Shown: positions 1 to 4,958 of the stretch, one piece after another
How positions within the stretch are numbered: the stretch's first letter is position 1
Layout: every line of letters begins with the position of its first letter
Source: Candidatus Bathyarchaeota archaeon B26-1
GTDB taxonomy: Archaea; Thermoproteota; Bathyarchaeia; Bathyarchaeales; B26-1
Direction: 5' to 3'
Length of the DNA: 6,189 nt
Assembly: GCA_001593925.1 (NCBI GenBank)
Contig: LUCD01000089.1
Coordinates: forward strand, 1-6,189
Translations under genes and position numbers: made by a program
Notes under the pieces: generated by a model
Told to the model about the DNA's origin: nothing
Seen by the model: the letters and a program-made list of their open reading frames with translations, nothing else
The model's database searches: none

Positions 1-80
1 TCTTTTTCGTAGCCGTAGGTGCCAGCTAGATTTACTCCAATTTCATGGGATGCCCGGTACCTTTTTTGGATAAATGTGCC
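1..80. other. Unassigned left edge after rps27ae
   Basis: Nothing here can be called a gene. On the minus strand the rps27ae frame is open after its stop but has no ATG, GTG or TTG before the edge, and the only ATG reads MKLE then stop. ATTTATC (76-70) is weakly TATA-like and could serve a downstream gene beyond the edge. On the plus strand, GGGATGCCCGGTACC followed by TTTTTT (47-67) looks terminator-like and could end a converging gene. Confidence 0.3.
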
Positions 81-278
81 TCAATGTTTTCTACGTTTGT
101 ATCTTGTGAATCCGCAGTGGCCGCATGCGTATCGGTCTCCGTGGTCGGCCATGAAGTATCCTGGACCGCATCGGTCGCAGACTGGGAGCCTCCTCTCAAT
201 CTTGTCCCCTTTGATTATGTAGTATCTTGAGACCCTTGCCAGTTCCTTCTCCTTCTTTTTCTTCTCCCTTTTCGGCAT
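81..278 (-). CDS. rps27ae: 30S ribosomal protein eS27 family (S27ae), zinc ribbon
   Basis: A 65-residue small-subunit ribosomal protein of the archaeal/eukaryotic S27ae family, the part fused to ubiquitin in eukaryotes. The N-terminus is a Lys/Arg/Glu-rich tail (residues 2-15). A four-cysteine zinc ribbon follows, with C34-x2-C37 and C52-x2-C55, containing the family pattern GPGYFMADHGDRYACGHCG. The C-terminus is basic (KRRKH). Length is normal for archaea. The ATG lies 3 bp after the rps24e stop, and purine-rich GGAGAG sequence inside the end of rps24e can serve as its ribosome binding site, so the two are probably co-translated. The pairing with rps24e and the Rpo7 cluster is a conserved archaeal arrangement; in many archaea a KEOPS gene (kae1) follows, but it is not visible in the 80 bases left here. 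Confidence 0.96.
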   Translation of the reverse strand: MPKREKKKKEKELARVSRYYIIKGDKIERRLPVCDRCGPGYFMADHGDRYACGHCGFTRYKRRKH

Positions 279-281
279 CCC

Positions 282-584
282 CTACTCTCCTTCTCCACCC
301 TTCTCTTTGGGCTTGTTCCTCAGAATTATATGTTTCGGTTCCACCTTAACGGCGTTCTCCGCTGAGTCGTATATGTTAGCCTCGCCGAGAGTGACCATCG
401 TGCCCGTCTTCGTTTCGAGGCGCTTGACGTAAACCCTCTCGAGGTCCACTCCCAAAGTGTTAGCCATGGCCTCTCTGACTTTGAGGCGGGGAGGAGTCCC
501 CTCTCCCTCATGAGATATCTTGAAGGTTACCTCCTCCCTCCCCAAGAGGTTGTTCCGCTTCTGGGAGATTATCTCGATCTTCAT
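282..584 (-). CDS. rps24e: 30S ribosomal protein eS24
   Basis: A 100-residue ribosomal protein of the eS24 family, found in archaea and eukaryotes and absent from bacteria. Family landmarks are visible in order: the LLGREEVTFKISHEG strand near the N-terminus, TPPRLKVREAMANTLGVD, the YVKRLETKTGTMVTLGEANIYDS core, and a P-x-HIILRNKP end. The C-terminus is a short charged tail (KEKGGEGE). The open frame extends two codons upstream to a TTG, but the ATG at 584 is the better start. A perfect GGAGG (592-596) lies 7 nt before it, while the TTG overlaps the space directly after that motif. The stop is 3 bp before rps27ae; the gene lies 44 bp after the DUF359 gene in the same operon. Confidence 0.96.
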   Translation of the reverse strand: MKIEIISQKRNNLLGREEVTFKISHEGEGTPPRLKVREAMANTLGVDLERVYVKRLETKTGTMVTLGEANIYDSAENAVKVEPKHIILRNKPKEKGGEGE

Positions 585-591
585 CAGCAAT

Positions 592-596
592 CCTCC
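592..596 (-). promoter_or_regulatory. Shine-Dalgarno site for rps24e
   Basis: GGAGG on the minus strand, 7 nt before the ATG at 584. It decides the start in favour of that ATG rather than the TTG two codons upstream. Its presence after a 44-bp gap suggests independent ribosome loading for this gene within the operon. Confidence 0.75.
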
Positions 597-628
597 GCTA
601 GATTCAGACCTTTAGGTAAGCCCCTACT

Positions 629-1180
629 TTAGTCTTTCTTCTCCTCCATCTCCTCTACTATGCGGCGCGCCATCTCCTTGGCTTCATCTGTGACTCTGAC
701 TAAGACTATGCCTTCACGGGGTTGCCCGTAAACCACGAAGGAGCCGGGTGGAGCGTTCAAGATCGCAGGGAGGGTTAGGAGGTCCTCCTCCCCGTCCACC
801 AGAACCTTGACTCTCCCATCCATCTTAAAGGCTTCCCTGACCCCGGAGAACGCGTCTTCGGTTATCCTTCCCGCAGGGTTCCTCACCCTCAATACGTGGT
901 CCACGTCTACGCGGATGGGGGTTACGGGTTTCCGCATAATCTTGCCGTCAACTATCAAGACTCGCGGGACGATCCCTCTCTCGATCATGCTCTTTGAGAC
1001 CTCGTCGCCGACGGAGACGAGTTCTGTAGGACACTCATCGTCCATGATCTCTTTGAGCCTCCTAACCGTCCGGTCTGGATGGCCTCGAATTAAGACTCCC
1101 AAGGGGGACTTCAGCCTCTTTCTGAGGTTTGGCGTCAACACGCGGATTGGGGTCACCTTCCTGTCGGGAAGGGGGTTCAC
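629..1180 (-). CDS. DUF359 family GTP-dependent dephospho-CoA kinase (archaeal CoA biosynthesis)
   Basis: A 183-residue member of the archaeal DUF359 family. A member from Thermococcus kodakarensis was shown to be a GTP-dependent dephospho-CoA kinase, which phosphorylates the 3'-OH of the ribose to finish coenzyme A; it is unrelated to bacterial CoaE. The function here is inferred from family membership. Visible landmarks are PLGVLIRG (26-33), VSVGDEVS (55-62), LIVDGK (75-80), RNPAGRI (100-106), VDGEEDLLTLPAI (128-140) and YGQPREG (151-157). The acidic residues in these motifs are the expected catalytic/metal ligands. The GTG start overlaps the spt4 stop as GTGA, implying translational coupling. 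An internal GTG at codon 14 (1141) is an alternative start: AGGAAGGTGA lies before it, and many homologues begin close to the LRKRLKSPLG segment. A CoA enzyme inside a transcription/translation operon is a recurrent archaeal arrangement. Confidence 0.88.
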   Translation of the reverse strand: MNPLPDRKVTPIRVLTPNLRKRLKSPLGVLIRGHPDRTVRRLKEIMDDECPTELVSVGDEVSKSMIERGIVPRVLIVDGKIMRKPVTPIRVDVDHVLRVRNPAGRITEDAFSGVREAFKMDGRVKVLVDGEEDLLTLPAILNAPPGSFVVYGQPREGIVLVRVTDEAKEMARRIVEEMEEKKD

Positions 1181-1362
1181 CGGACGCGGATGGCGTATCT
1201 GCCCTTCTCCTTGATGTTCATAACCTTCGCTATAGCCGAGTTCTCAGGGTCGATTATGATCACTAACCCGCTGAAGTCGTCGCTTATATTCTTTGACTTG
1301 CAGTGTGGGCATGATGATCCGTGGAATATGTGGTGGCACTCTCTACAGGCTCTCTCACTCAT
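1177..1362 (-). CDS. spt4: Transcription elongation factor Spt4 (RpoE'')
   Basis: A 61-residue archaeal Spt4, formerly annotated as RNA polymerase subunit E''. It pairs with the NGN domain of Spt5 and the complex increases polymerase processivity. The zinc-binding half is at the N-terminus with C6-x2-C9 and C18-x2-C21. Then follow the family-typical FSGLVIIIDPENSAIAKVMNI strand region, which contacts Spt5, and the short end GRYAIRVR. Length matches archaeal Spt4 (about 60 residues). The ATG is only 3 bp after the rpo7 stop, and its own TGA overlaps the GTG of the next gene by 4 bp. The rpo7-spt4 pairing is highly conserved in archaea and supports both calls. Confidence 0.96.
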   Translation of the reverse strand: MSERACRECHHIFHGSSCPHCKSKNISDDFSGLVIIIDPENSAIAKVMNIKEKGRYAIRVR

Positions 1363-1365
1363 CTC

Positions 1366-1959
1366 TCATGCCTCTGGGTTCTTGGATTCGGGCTTCTCCT
1401 CCGCCACTTCTCCCCTAGCCTTCTTGACATCAGCCTCGATCCATTCAAGTTTACCTAGGAACGGCTGTCTGGCTGTTACCCCTATCTTCCCAGAGCTCCC
1501 GTGACCTATCGACGCGGCTATTATGCGGACTCTCATCCGGTCCCCGTTCGAAACGCTCCGTTTCGTCTCTTTTCCCATGAGGATTCCCTGCTTCTCGTTG
1601 TAGGTGATGAAGTCGTCCATGAGCTGCGAGACGTGAAGTAGAGCGTCGATCGGCCCGATCCTTATGAAGGCTCCGAAGTCGGCTATCTCGACGACCTCCC
1701 CCTCAACTATCTCCTGAATCTTCGGCTGGAAGGTTAGGAGACTGAATACGACCTTGTGATGGGTCGCCCCGTCGCCGGGTAGAATCTTCCCCACCGGCGA
1801 GACCTTGAGGTCGATCACGGCGATCACGTAGCCTATCTCCTCGTCAACTATGCCCTCATACTTCATCTTAAGCTGCTCGTAACCGACCTCTTCCAGAGGC
1901 CTGCCGAAGTCCCCCGGAGGTATCCGGATTGTGTCCTCCAACGTGACAATGTTAAACAT
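1366..1959 (-). CDS. rpo7: DNA-directed RNA polymerase subunit Rpo7 (RpoE', Rpb7-like)
   Basis: A 197-residue stalk subunit of archaeal RNA polymerase, homologous to eukaryotic Rpb7. With Rpo4 it forms the protruding stalk that helps open the promoter and binds nascent RNA. The N-terminal RNP-like (tip) domain spans about 1-80 and includes the IRIPPGDFG and YEGIVDEEIGYVIAV segments. The S1/OB RNA-binding domain spans about 83-165, with GEVVEIADFGAFIRIGPIDALLHVSQ near its start and KIGVTARQPFLGKLEWI at its end. A charged tail of about 25 residues (EEKPESKNPEA) follows. The ATG at 1959 is the first gene of the operon and has a BRE/TATA element 55-65 bp upstream. No strong Shine-Dalgarno is seen; GGGTTGAG is the nearest purine-rich stretch. 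Confidence 0.96.
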   Translation of the reverse strand: MFNIVTLEDTIRIPPGDFGRPLEEVGYEQLKMKYEGIVDEEIGYVIAVIDLKVSPVGKILPGDGATHHKVVFSLLTFQPKIQEIVEGEVVEIADFGAFIRIGPIDALLHVSQLMDDFITYNEKQGILMGKETKRSVSNGDRMRVRIIAASIGHGSSGKIGVTARQPFLGKLEWIEADVKKARGEVAEEKPESKNPEA

Positions 1960-2012
1960 GAAGTCTCAACCCTTCAATAACGGTCTTCGCCAGTATCCTA
2001 CGCCTCTTGGAG

Positions 2013-2027
2013 GTTTAAATACTTTCT
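2013..2027 (-). promoter_or_regulatory. Archaeal promoter (BRE + TATA) for the rpo7 operon
   Basis: On the minus strand AGAAAGT (BRE-like, 2027-2021) is followed directly by the TATA-like box ATTTAAAC (2020-2013). Initiation about 25 nt downstream, near 1990, would leave a leader of roughly 30 nt before the rpo7 ATG. It lies in the 101-bp gap after purA, so the five-gene operon can be transcribed independently of purA. The start site itself is inferred from spacing only. Confidence 0.6.
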
Positions 2028-2060
2028 GAGAGCATCAATTATTTTAGGGTTATGGAGAAG

Positions 2061-3071
2061 CTATTGGAGGTGCGGCCTCCTGTCGATCACCTCCCAGACT
2101 TCAGGCCCCGTCCCGATGAGGGTTACCGGGACGGATATCTCCCTCTCGATCTTCTCTATGAACAGCTTAGCCTCCTCCGGGAGATCATCGTAGGACTTTG
2201 CACCTTTACACTCGGGGAAGAGGACGTCCATCTTGGTGACGGCCGCTTGGGTTGCACTATTCAGCATAACGGCTCTCTTGGCAAGCTCGAAGTTGAAGGG
2301 TGCGGCCCTCCTTCTCCTCCCAGTGACCGCCGCTATCTCGGCCCACCCCCTCTTCTGGGCTTCCTCCCAAGAGATTTCGCCTGGGAGGGGCCCTCCACCC
2401 ACACGGGTTGTGAAGGCTTTCAGCACGAGTAGGACCTCGTCCACCTTTTTGGGGCCAACCCCCACGTCTGAGCATGCGGCCGACGCGGTTACATCCTTGG
2501 AGGTGCAGTATGGGTATGTCCCATGAAAGAGTGAGAGGAAGGTTCCTTGGGTTCCCTCGATTATAACTGTCTCGCCCCTATCGATGGCTTGGTTAACTTC
2601 GAGCGGGACATCCGTTAGGAACCTCTCCAGATCGGGTATGTCCCTCGCCAACTTGACCTTCCTCAAGGCTCTCTCGGCGTTGCAGGGTCCGGTTCCAGTC
2701 CCTGTCGTCTTGATCTCTGAGGCTAGGTGTCCTCTGCGGTCAGCCTCGATGTGCCTCGGCTCGATTATGGCGCATTGGGGGTCGACTCCAACCCTGTCCC
2801 AGGAGTCTGTGAGCTCGACTTCTTTCAGGAGGACCTCGGGGTTGACGAGGACTCCGGGCCCTATGAGGAGGCGGCACTTCTCGTAGACGAAGGCGCTTGG
2901 AAGCATTCTCATCTTGTAGGTTCTGCCTCGGTAGACGACTGTGTGGCCGGCGTTCGGTCCGACGCCTGCCCTAACGGTTATGTCAACCTTGTCCTTCAAG
3001 GCTAGATAGGAGATTATCTTGCCTTTACCCGTGTCTCCGAAGAATCCGCAGACGACTACGGTGCACGGCAT
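2061..3071 (-). CDS. purA: Adenylosuccinate synthetase
   Basis: Catalyses GTP-dependent condensation of IMP and aspartate to adenylosuccinate, the first committed step from IMP to AMP. The 336 residues match the short archaeal form; bacterial and eukaryotic enzymes have about 430. Motifs seen: P-loop-like GDTGKGK (12-18) with catalytic Asp13; NAGHT with the conserved catalytic His43; TGTGTGP (123-129); IIEGTQG (170-176), the IMP-binding region; TYPYCTS (185-191); TTRVGGGPLPGE (221-232); TGRRRR (250-255), the aspartate/IMP-binding arginines; TKMDVL (279-284), the guanine-recognition motif; and GTGP near the C-terminus. The residue after Asp13 is Thr where most homologues have Glu (GDEGKGK). 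The ATG at 3071 follows GGGGATGA by 6 nt. The gene is single, with candidate promoters in the 144-bp gap upstream. Confidence 0.96.
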   Translation of the reverse strand: MPCTVVVCGFFGDTGKGKIISYLALKDKVDITVRAGVGPNAGHTVVYRGRTYKMRMLPSAFVYEKCRLLIGPGVLVNPEVLLKEVELTDSWDRVGVDPQCAIIEPRHIEADRRGHLASEIKTTGTGTGPCNAERALRKVKLARDIPDLERFLTDVPLEVNQAIDRGETVIIEGTQGTFLSLFHGTYPYCTSKDVTASAACSDVGVGPKKVDEVLLVLKAFTTRVGGGPLPGEISWEEAQKRGWAEIAAVTGRRRRAAPFNFELAKRAVMLNSATQAAVTKMDVLFPECKGAKSYDDLPEEAKLFIEKIEREISVPVTLIGTGPEVWEVIDRRPHLQ

Positions 3072-3117
3072 CTCAAATCATCCCCTTACCTTCATGTCAG
3101 AGAGACGTATTACATTC

Positions 3118-3123
3118 TTAAAT
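3118..3123 (-). promoter_or_regulatory. Candidate TATA box proximal to purA
   Basis: ATTTAA on the minus strand, about 47 bp before the purA ATG. A start about 25 nt downstream would give a leader of about 25 nt that still contains the GGGGATGA ribosome binding site. No strong BRE precedes it. Confidence 0.35.
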
Positions 3124-3169
3124 CTTGTTGCTTTTTGGAGCTTCCGGTGTCCAAAGGGGATAGTCCCTC

Positions 3170-3180
3170 TATATTTTTTC
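3170..3180 (-). promoter_or_regulatory. Candidate BRE/TATA promoter distal to purA
   Basis: GAAAAAATATA on the minus strand, a closer match to an archaeal BRE/TATA than the proximal box. Transcription would start near 3148 and give a leader of about 75 nt. It sits 35 bp after the stop of the upstream orphan gene, so purA need not depend on that gene's transcript. Confidence 0.4.
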
Positions 3181-3215
3181 CTTCCTTCACGGCTTCCTAA
3201 GTCCTGTCATGAGGT

Positions 3216-3557
3216 TTATTGACGCTCTCTTTCTATGAATATCCTCCTCATCTTCTTTATGTCGGTTAATCTCTCTCCTTCTTTTATGTCGAGCTCCGCA
3301 CGGAGCCTCTGAACGATCACGCTCTCCAGCACTGAAGACGATCCCCCCAAAACCTTCTTAAGGAACTCGGCGAAGAGCTCAGGGTTCTCCGGAGTCTCCT
3401 CCCACCTCAAATTGTAGCGCCGTTCCATATGTTTGAGGAGAACCCCGACCGCCTGTTTACCAAAAACCTCTTCCAAGACCCCCCTCAATATCTTGAGGAA
3501 AACACGATCATAATGGGCTGCACCATTTTCACCTTTACTCAAAGAAATCAGCCCCAA
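3216..3557 (-). CDS. Small helical archaeal protein of unknown function, possibly NitrOD5-like
   Basis: I do not recognise a function. The 113-residue product is mostly predicted helix with no signal peptide or membrane segment. The core runs YDRVFLKILRGVLEEVFG (16-33), then AVGVLLKHMERRY (36-48), ENPELFAEFLKKVLGG (57-72) and VLESVIVQRLRAELDI (76-91), with a basic tail. The pattern of a helical pair, then a 'PENPE.F...L...lG' turn, then a helix resembles small archaeal NitrOD5-type domains found alone or as output modules of response regulators. That match is from memory and tentative. The longest frame starts at TTG 3557; a second TTG at 3542 (codon 6) has GGGG 9 nt upstream and is about as likely, giving 108 residues. 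An AT-rich box (3580-3588) would place transcription start near 3558, leaderless for the first TTG or with a short leader for the second. Confidence 0.7.
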   Translation of the reverse strand: MGLISLSKGENGAAHYDRVFLKILRGVLEEVFGKQAVGVLLKHMERRYNLRWEETPENPELFAEFLKKVLGGSSSVLESVIVQRLRAELDIKEGERLTDIKKMRRIFIERERQ

Positions 3558-3579
3558 CTAATTAGAGTCGCTTAATATT

Positions 3580-3588
3580 GTTTAAAAA
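3580..3588 (-). promoter_or_regulatory. Candidate TATA box for the 113-residue orphan gene
   Basis: TTTTTAAAC on the minus strand within a locally AT-rich stretch. Its centre is about 26 nt before the longest-frame TTG, the distance expected from a TATA box to a transcription start, so the transcript would be leaderless or carry only a very short leader. Confidence 0.4.
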
Positions 3589-3635
3589 TGCTGTAACCGA
3601 GAATATAGAGGATAAGTTACATGGATATTAGAGTC

Positions 3636-3682
3636 TAGGGCTCAAGGAAAAGTAGATATCCCTTGGAGTGTCTGAGTCCCTA
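3636..3682. repeat. Imperfect inverted repeat in the divergent promoter region
   Basis: TAGGGCTC (3636-3643) is complementary to GAGTCCCTA (3674-3682) with one bulged base. Inside it, AAGG (3644-3647) pairs with CCTT (3661-3664), leaving unpaired bases between. It could be an operator for a dimeric regulator or a hairpin in the leader of the nuclease gene. The pairing is short and imperfect, so chance is not excluded. Confidence 0.35.
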
Positions 3683-3750
3683 TCGAAGGTGATAAAAGCG
3701 TTTAGGTATTATTGTTGGCGTGTAGCGGTCAAGCGAGAAGAGGCGGGTCC

Positions 3751-3873
3751 ATGAGCTGGTTCAATCTCGGGGAGCCTATTGACGGAGAGGCTGAGAACTT
3801 CACAAAAGCAACTGGTGATGGAAGGGTTTCGAAAGGCGTCTCGGAACGTGTCGGTGGCGTTAGAGCTACATGA
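3751..3873 (+). CDS. Possible 40-residue small protein upstream of the nuclease gene
   Basis: A short open frame with an ATG start 7 nt after GAGG (3740-3743), ending in TGA 18 bp before the nuclease ATG, so it could share its transcript. The product would be soluble, begin MSWFNLGEPIDGEAENF and end in the Gly/Val/Arg-rich VSERVGGVRAT. I recognise no family. Third-position bias is weaker than in the neighbouring genes. The frame is open further upstream to TTG codons near 3712-3717. It may be a real small gene or merely the leader of the nuclease mRNA. Confidence 0.25.
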   Translation: MSWFNLGEPIDGEAENFTKATGDGRVSKGVSERVGGVRAT

Positions 3874-3879
3874 AGACAT

Positions 3880-3888
3880 GGAGGGGAG
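3880..3888 (+). promoter_or_regulatory. Shine-Dalgarno site for the beta-CASP nuclease gene
   Basis: GGAGGGGAG on the plus strand; its GGAGG core ends 7 nt before the ATG at 3892. It fixes this ATG as the start. Confidence 0.75.
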
Positions 3889-3891
3889 CTG

Positions 3892-4944
3892 ATGGCGCCT
3901 TTAAAGGTTGAGTGGGATGGTGGGGTCTCAGTCAGCTACGGCGACACAACTGTGATCTTTGATCCCCAGAAGAGTATCCGCTCTCCCTCCAAGGTCTTCG
4001 TCACCCACGCCCACCTGGACCACGCAGGTGCTTCGAGCCGTTTAAACTCAGAGAAGTACTCGACGAAGGAGACCATAGATATATTGGCGGCCTACCGGAG
4101 GAGAACCGGCTGGTGGAGGCCCATCTCCTACCGCGAAACCGTCAAGGTGGGCGACTTGGAGGTGAAGGCTCACAACGCTGGGCACGTCCTCGGCTCCTCC
4201 CTTTACGAGGTTATCTCGCCTGAAGGGACCGTGGTGTACACCGGAGACTTCCAGTTCAGGGACACGTTCACCCTTGAGGCCGCTGAGGCCGTTCCCTGCG
4301 ACATCCTCGTCTTGGAGGCCACGTTCGGTTCGCCTTCCTTCATCTTCCCGGAGAGGGAGAAGGTGGCCTCCGAGATGGTTCGGTGGGCCCTCGATCTGCT
4401 GAGGCGCGGGAAGACCCCGACGTTTAGAGCGGACTCTCTGGGGAACGCCCAAGAGATAATAAAGGCCTTCAACATGTTGACGGATGTTCCCGTAGTTGTC
4501 CACCCAAGTATAGCGAAGATAAGTAAGGTTTACCGGGCTTATGGATGTCGTTTAGAGTTCTTAAGCCTGAACCGTGAGACCGCCGATGAGGTGCTCTCGT
4601 CTCCGGACGGGGTTCTCGTGGTTCCAAAGAACGTCAAGTTTGGAGACCCATCAAGGTTCGAGACTGCCCTCGTCTCAGGCTGGGCCCTCTGGTTCAGGGG
4701 TAGGGCGAGAGCTTCCTTCGCCCTGAGCGATCACGCTGACTTTCAGCAGTTGATGGAGTTCGTTGAAAGTTGTAAGCCGAGGATGGTTCTAACATGTTTC
4801 AGCGAGAGGTTCGAGAAGACCTTAGCCGCCCACATAGCTAGAAAGTTCAGGATCGAGGCTAGGCCTCTCAAGCTGATAAGGAGCGAGATATACGTGAACT
4901 CTAAGCCTTCTTACCTGAAGGCGGCGGAGCATAAGGCGCGGTAG
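3892..4944 (+). CDS. Metallo-beta-lactamase / beta-CASP family nuclease homologue (COG1236-like exonuclease)
   Basis: A 350-residue metal-dependent nuclease-type protein. The metallo-beta-lactamase core shows H39-A-H41-L-D43-H44 (HxHxDH motif), His98 in HNAGHVLGSS, and Asp119 in YTGDFQFRD. The beta-CASP part follows: LEATFG with Glu142 (motif A), DSLGNAQEI (181-189), SGWALWFRG (262-270) and LSDHADF with His281 (motif B). The EATFG, SGW and SDHAD segments resemble the ligase-associated/SNM1-like DNA exonuclease group as much as mRNA 3'-end processing enzymes. The His expected in motif C (usually HG) is absent; the matching stretch reads VLTCFSER (299-306). In beta-CASP proteins a non-His motif C goes with DNA-acting members, which hints at DNA repair, but this is inference. 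Start ATG has GGAGG (3880-3884) 7 nt upstream. It is the only clear plus-strand gene and converges on pcm. Confidence 0.88.
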   Translation: MAPLKVEWDGGVSVSYGDTTVIFDPQKSIRSPSKVFVTHAHLDHAGASSRLNSEKYSTKETIDILAAYRRRTGWWRPISYRETVKVGDLEVKAHNAGHVLGSSLYEVISPEGTVVYTGDFQFRDTFTLEAAEAVPCDILVLEATFGSPSFIFPEREKVASEMVRWALDLLRRGKTPTFRADSLGNAQEIIKAFNMLTDVPVVVHPSIAKISKVYRAYGCRLEFLSLNRETADEVLSSPDGVLVVPKNVKFGDPSRFETALVSGWALWFRGRARASFALSDHADFQQLMEFVESCKPRMVLTCFSERFEKTLAAHIARKFRIEARPLKLIRSEIYVNSKPSYLKAAEHKAR

Positions 4945-4945
4945 G

Positions 4946-4955
4946 GGCTGAAGCC
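4946..4955. repeat. Short palindrome in the convergent gap
   Basis: GGCT-GA-AGCC fills most of the 14-bp gap between the converging stops of the nuclease gene and pcm. It could form a tiny hairpin at both mRNA ends, but the 2-nt loop is too tight to call it a terminator with confidence, and no T-run follows on either strand. Confidence 0.25.
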
Positions 4956-4958
4956 ACG

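Larger units (their letters stand above)
3558..3891. other. Divergent intergenic region
   Basis: 334 bp between the orphan gene (minus) and the nuclease gene (plus), with no long ORF on either strand. The left third is AT-rich and holds the orphan's TATA-like box. An imperfect inverted repeat lies at 3636-3682. GATAAAAGCGTTTAGG near 3691-3706 is a weak promoter-like stretch for the plus strand. From about 3721 the composition becomes GC-richer and coding-like, and a 40-codon plus-strand ORF is possible (3751-3873). I see no tRNA, rRNA or CRISPR here. Confidence 0.6.

Noticed and set aside
2052..3005. Long plus-strand ORFs opposite purA
   Set aside because: They are antisense shadows of a strongly conserved enzyme gene, lack family motifs and have no ribosome binding sites.
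3152..3180. Intrinsic-terminator-like hairpin on the plus strand (GGGGATAGTCCC followed by a T-rich run)
   Set aside because: No plus-strand gene lies upstream for it to end, and the same bases on the minus strand are better explained as a TATA-containing promoter for purA.
3712..3753. Lipobox-like LLLACSG in the upstream extension of the small ORF
   Set aside because: There is no positively charged N-region or hydrophobic stretch of adequate length, and no start codon with a ribosome binding site, so a lipoprotein signal is not supported.
3751..3790. tRNA T-arm-like GGTTCAATCTC
   Set aside because: The nucleotides flanking the putative loop cannot form the 5-bp T-stem, the loop-closing G53-C61 pair is missing, and no acceptor or anticodon stem can be built around it.
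3788..3820. C/D box sRNA-like elements (GTGATGG and CTGA)
   Set aside because: The order and spacing do not give a C-D'-C'-D arrangement with terminal pairing, and GTGATGG departs from the RTGATGA consensus.
4048..4503. 151-codon minus-strand ORF opposite the nuclease gene
   Set aside because: It overlaps the metal-binding core of the nuclease in antisense and encodes a Pro/Gly/Arg-rich product without recognisable domains.
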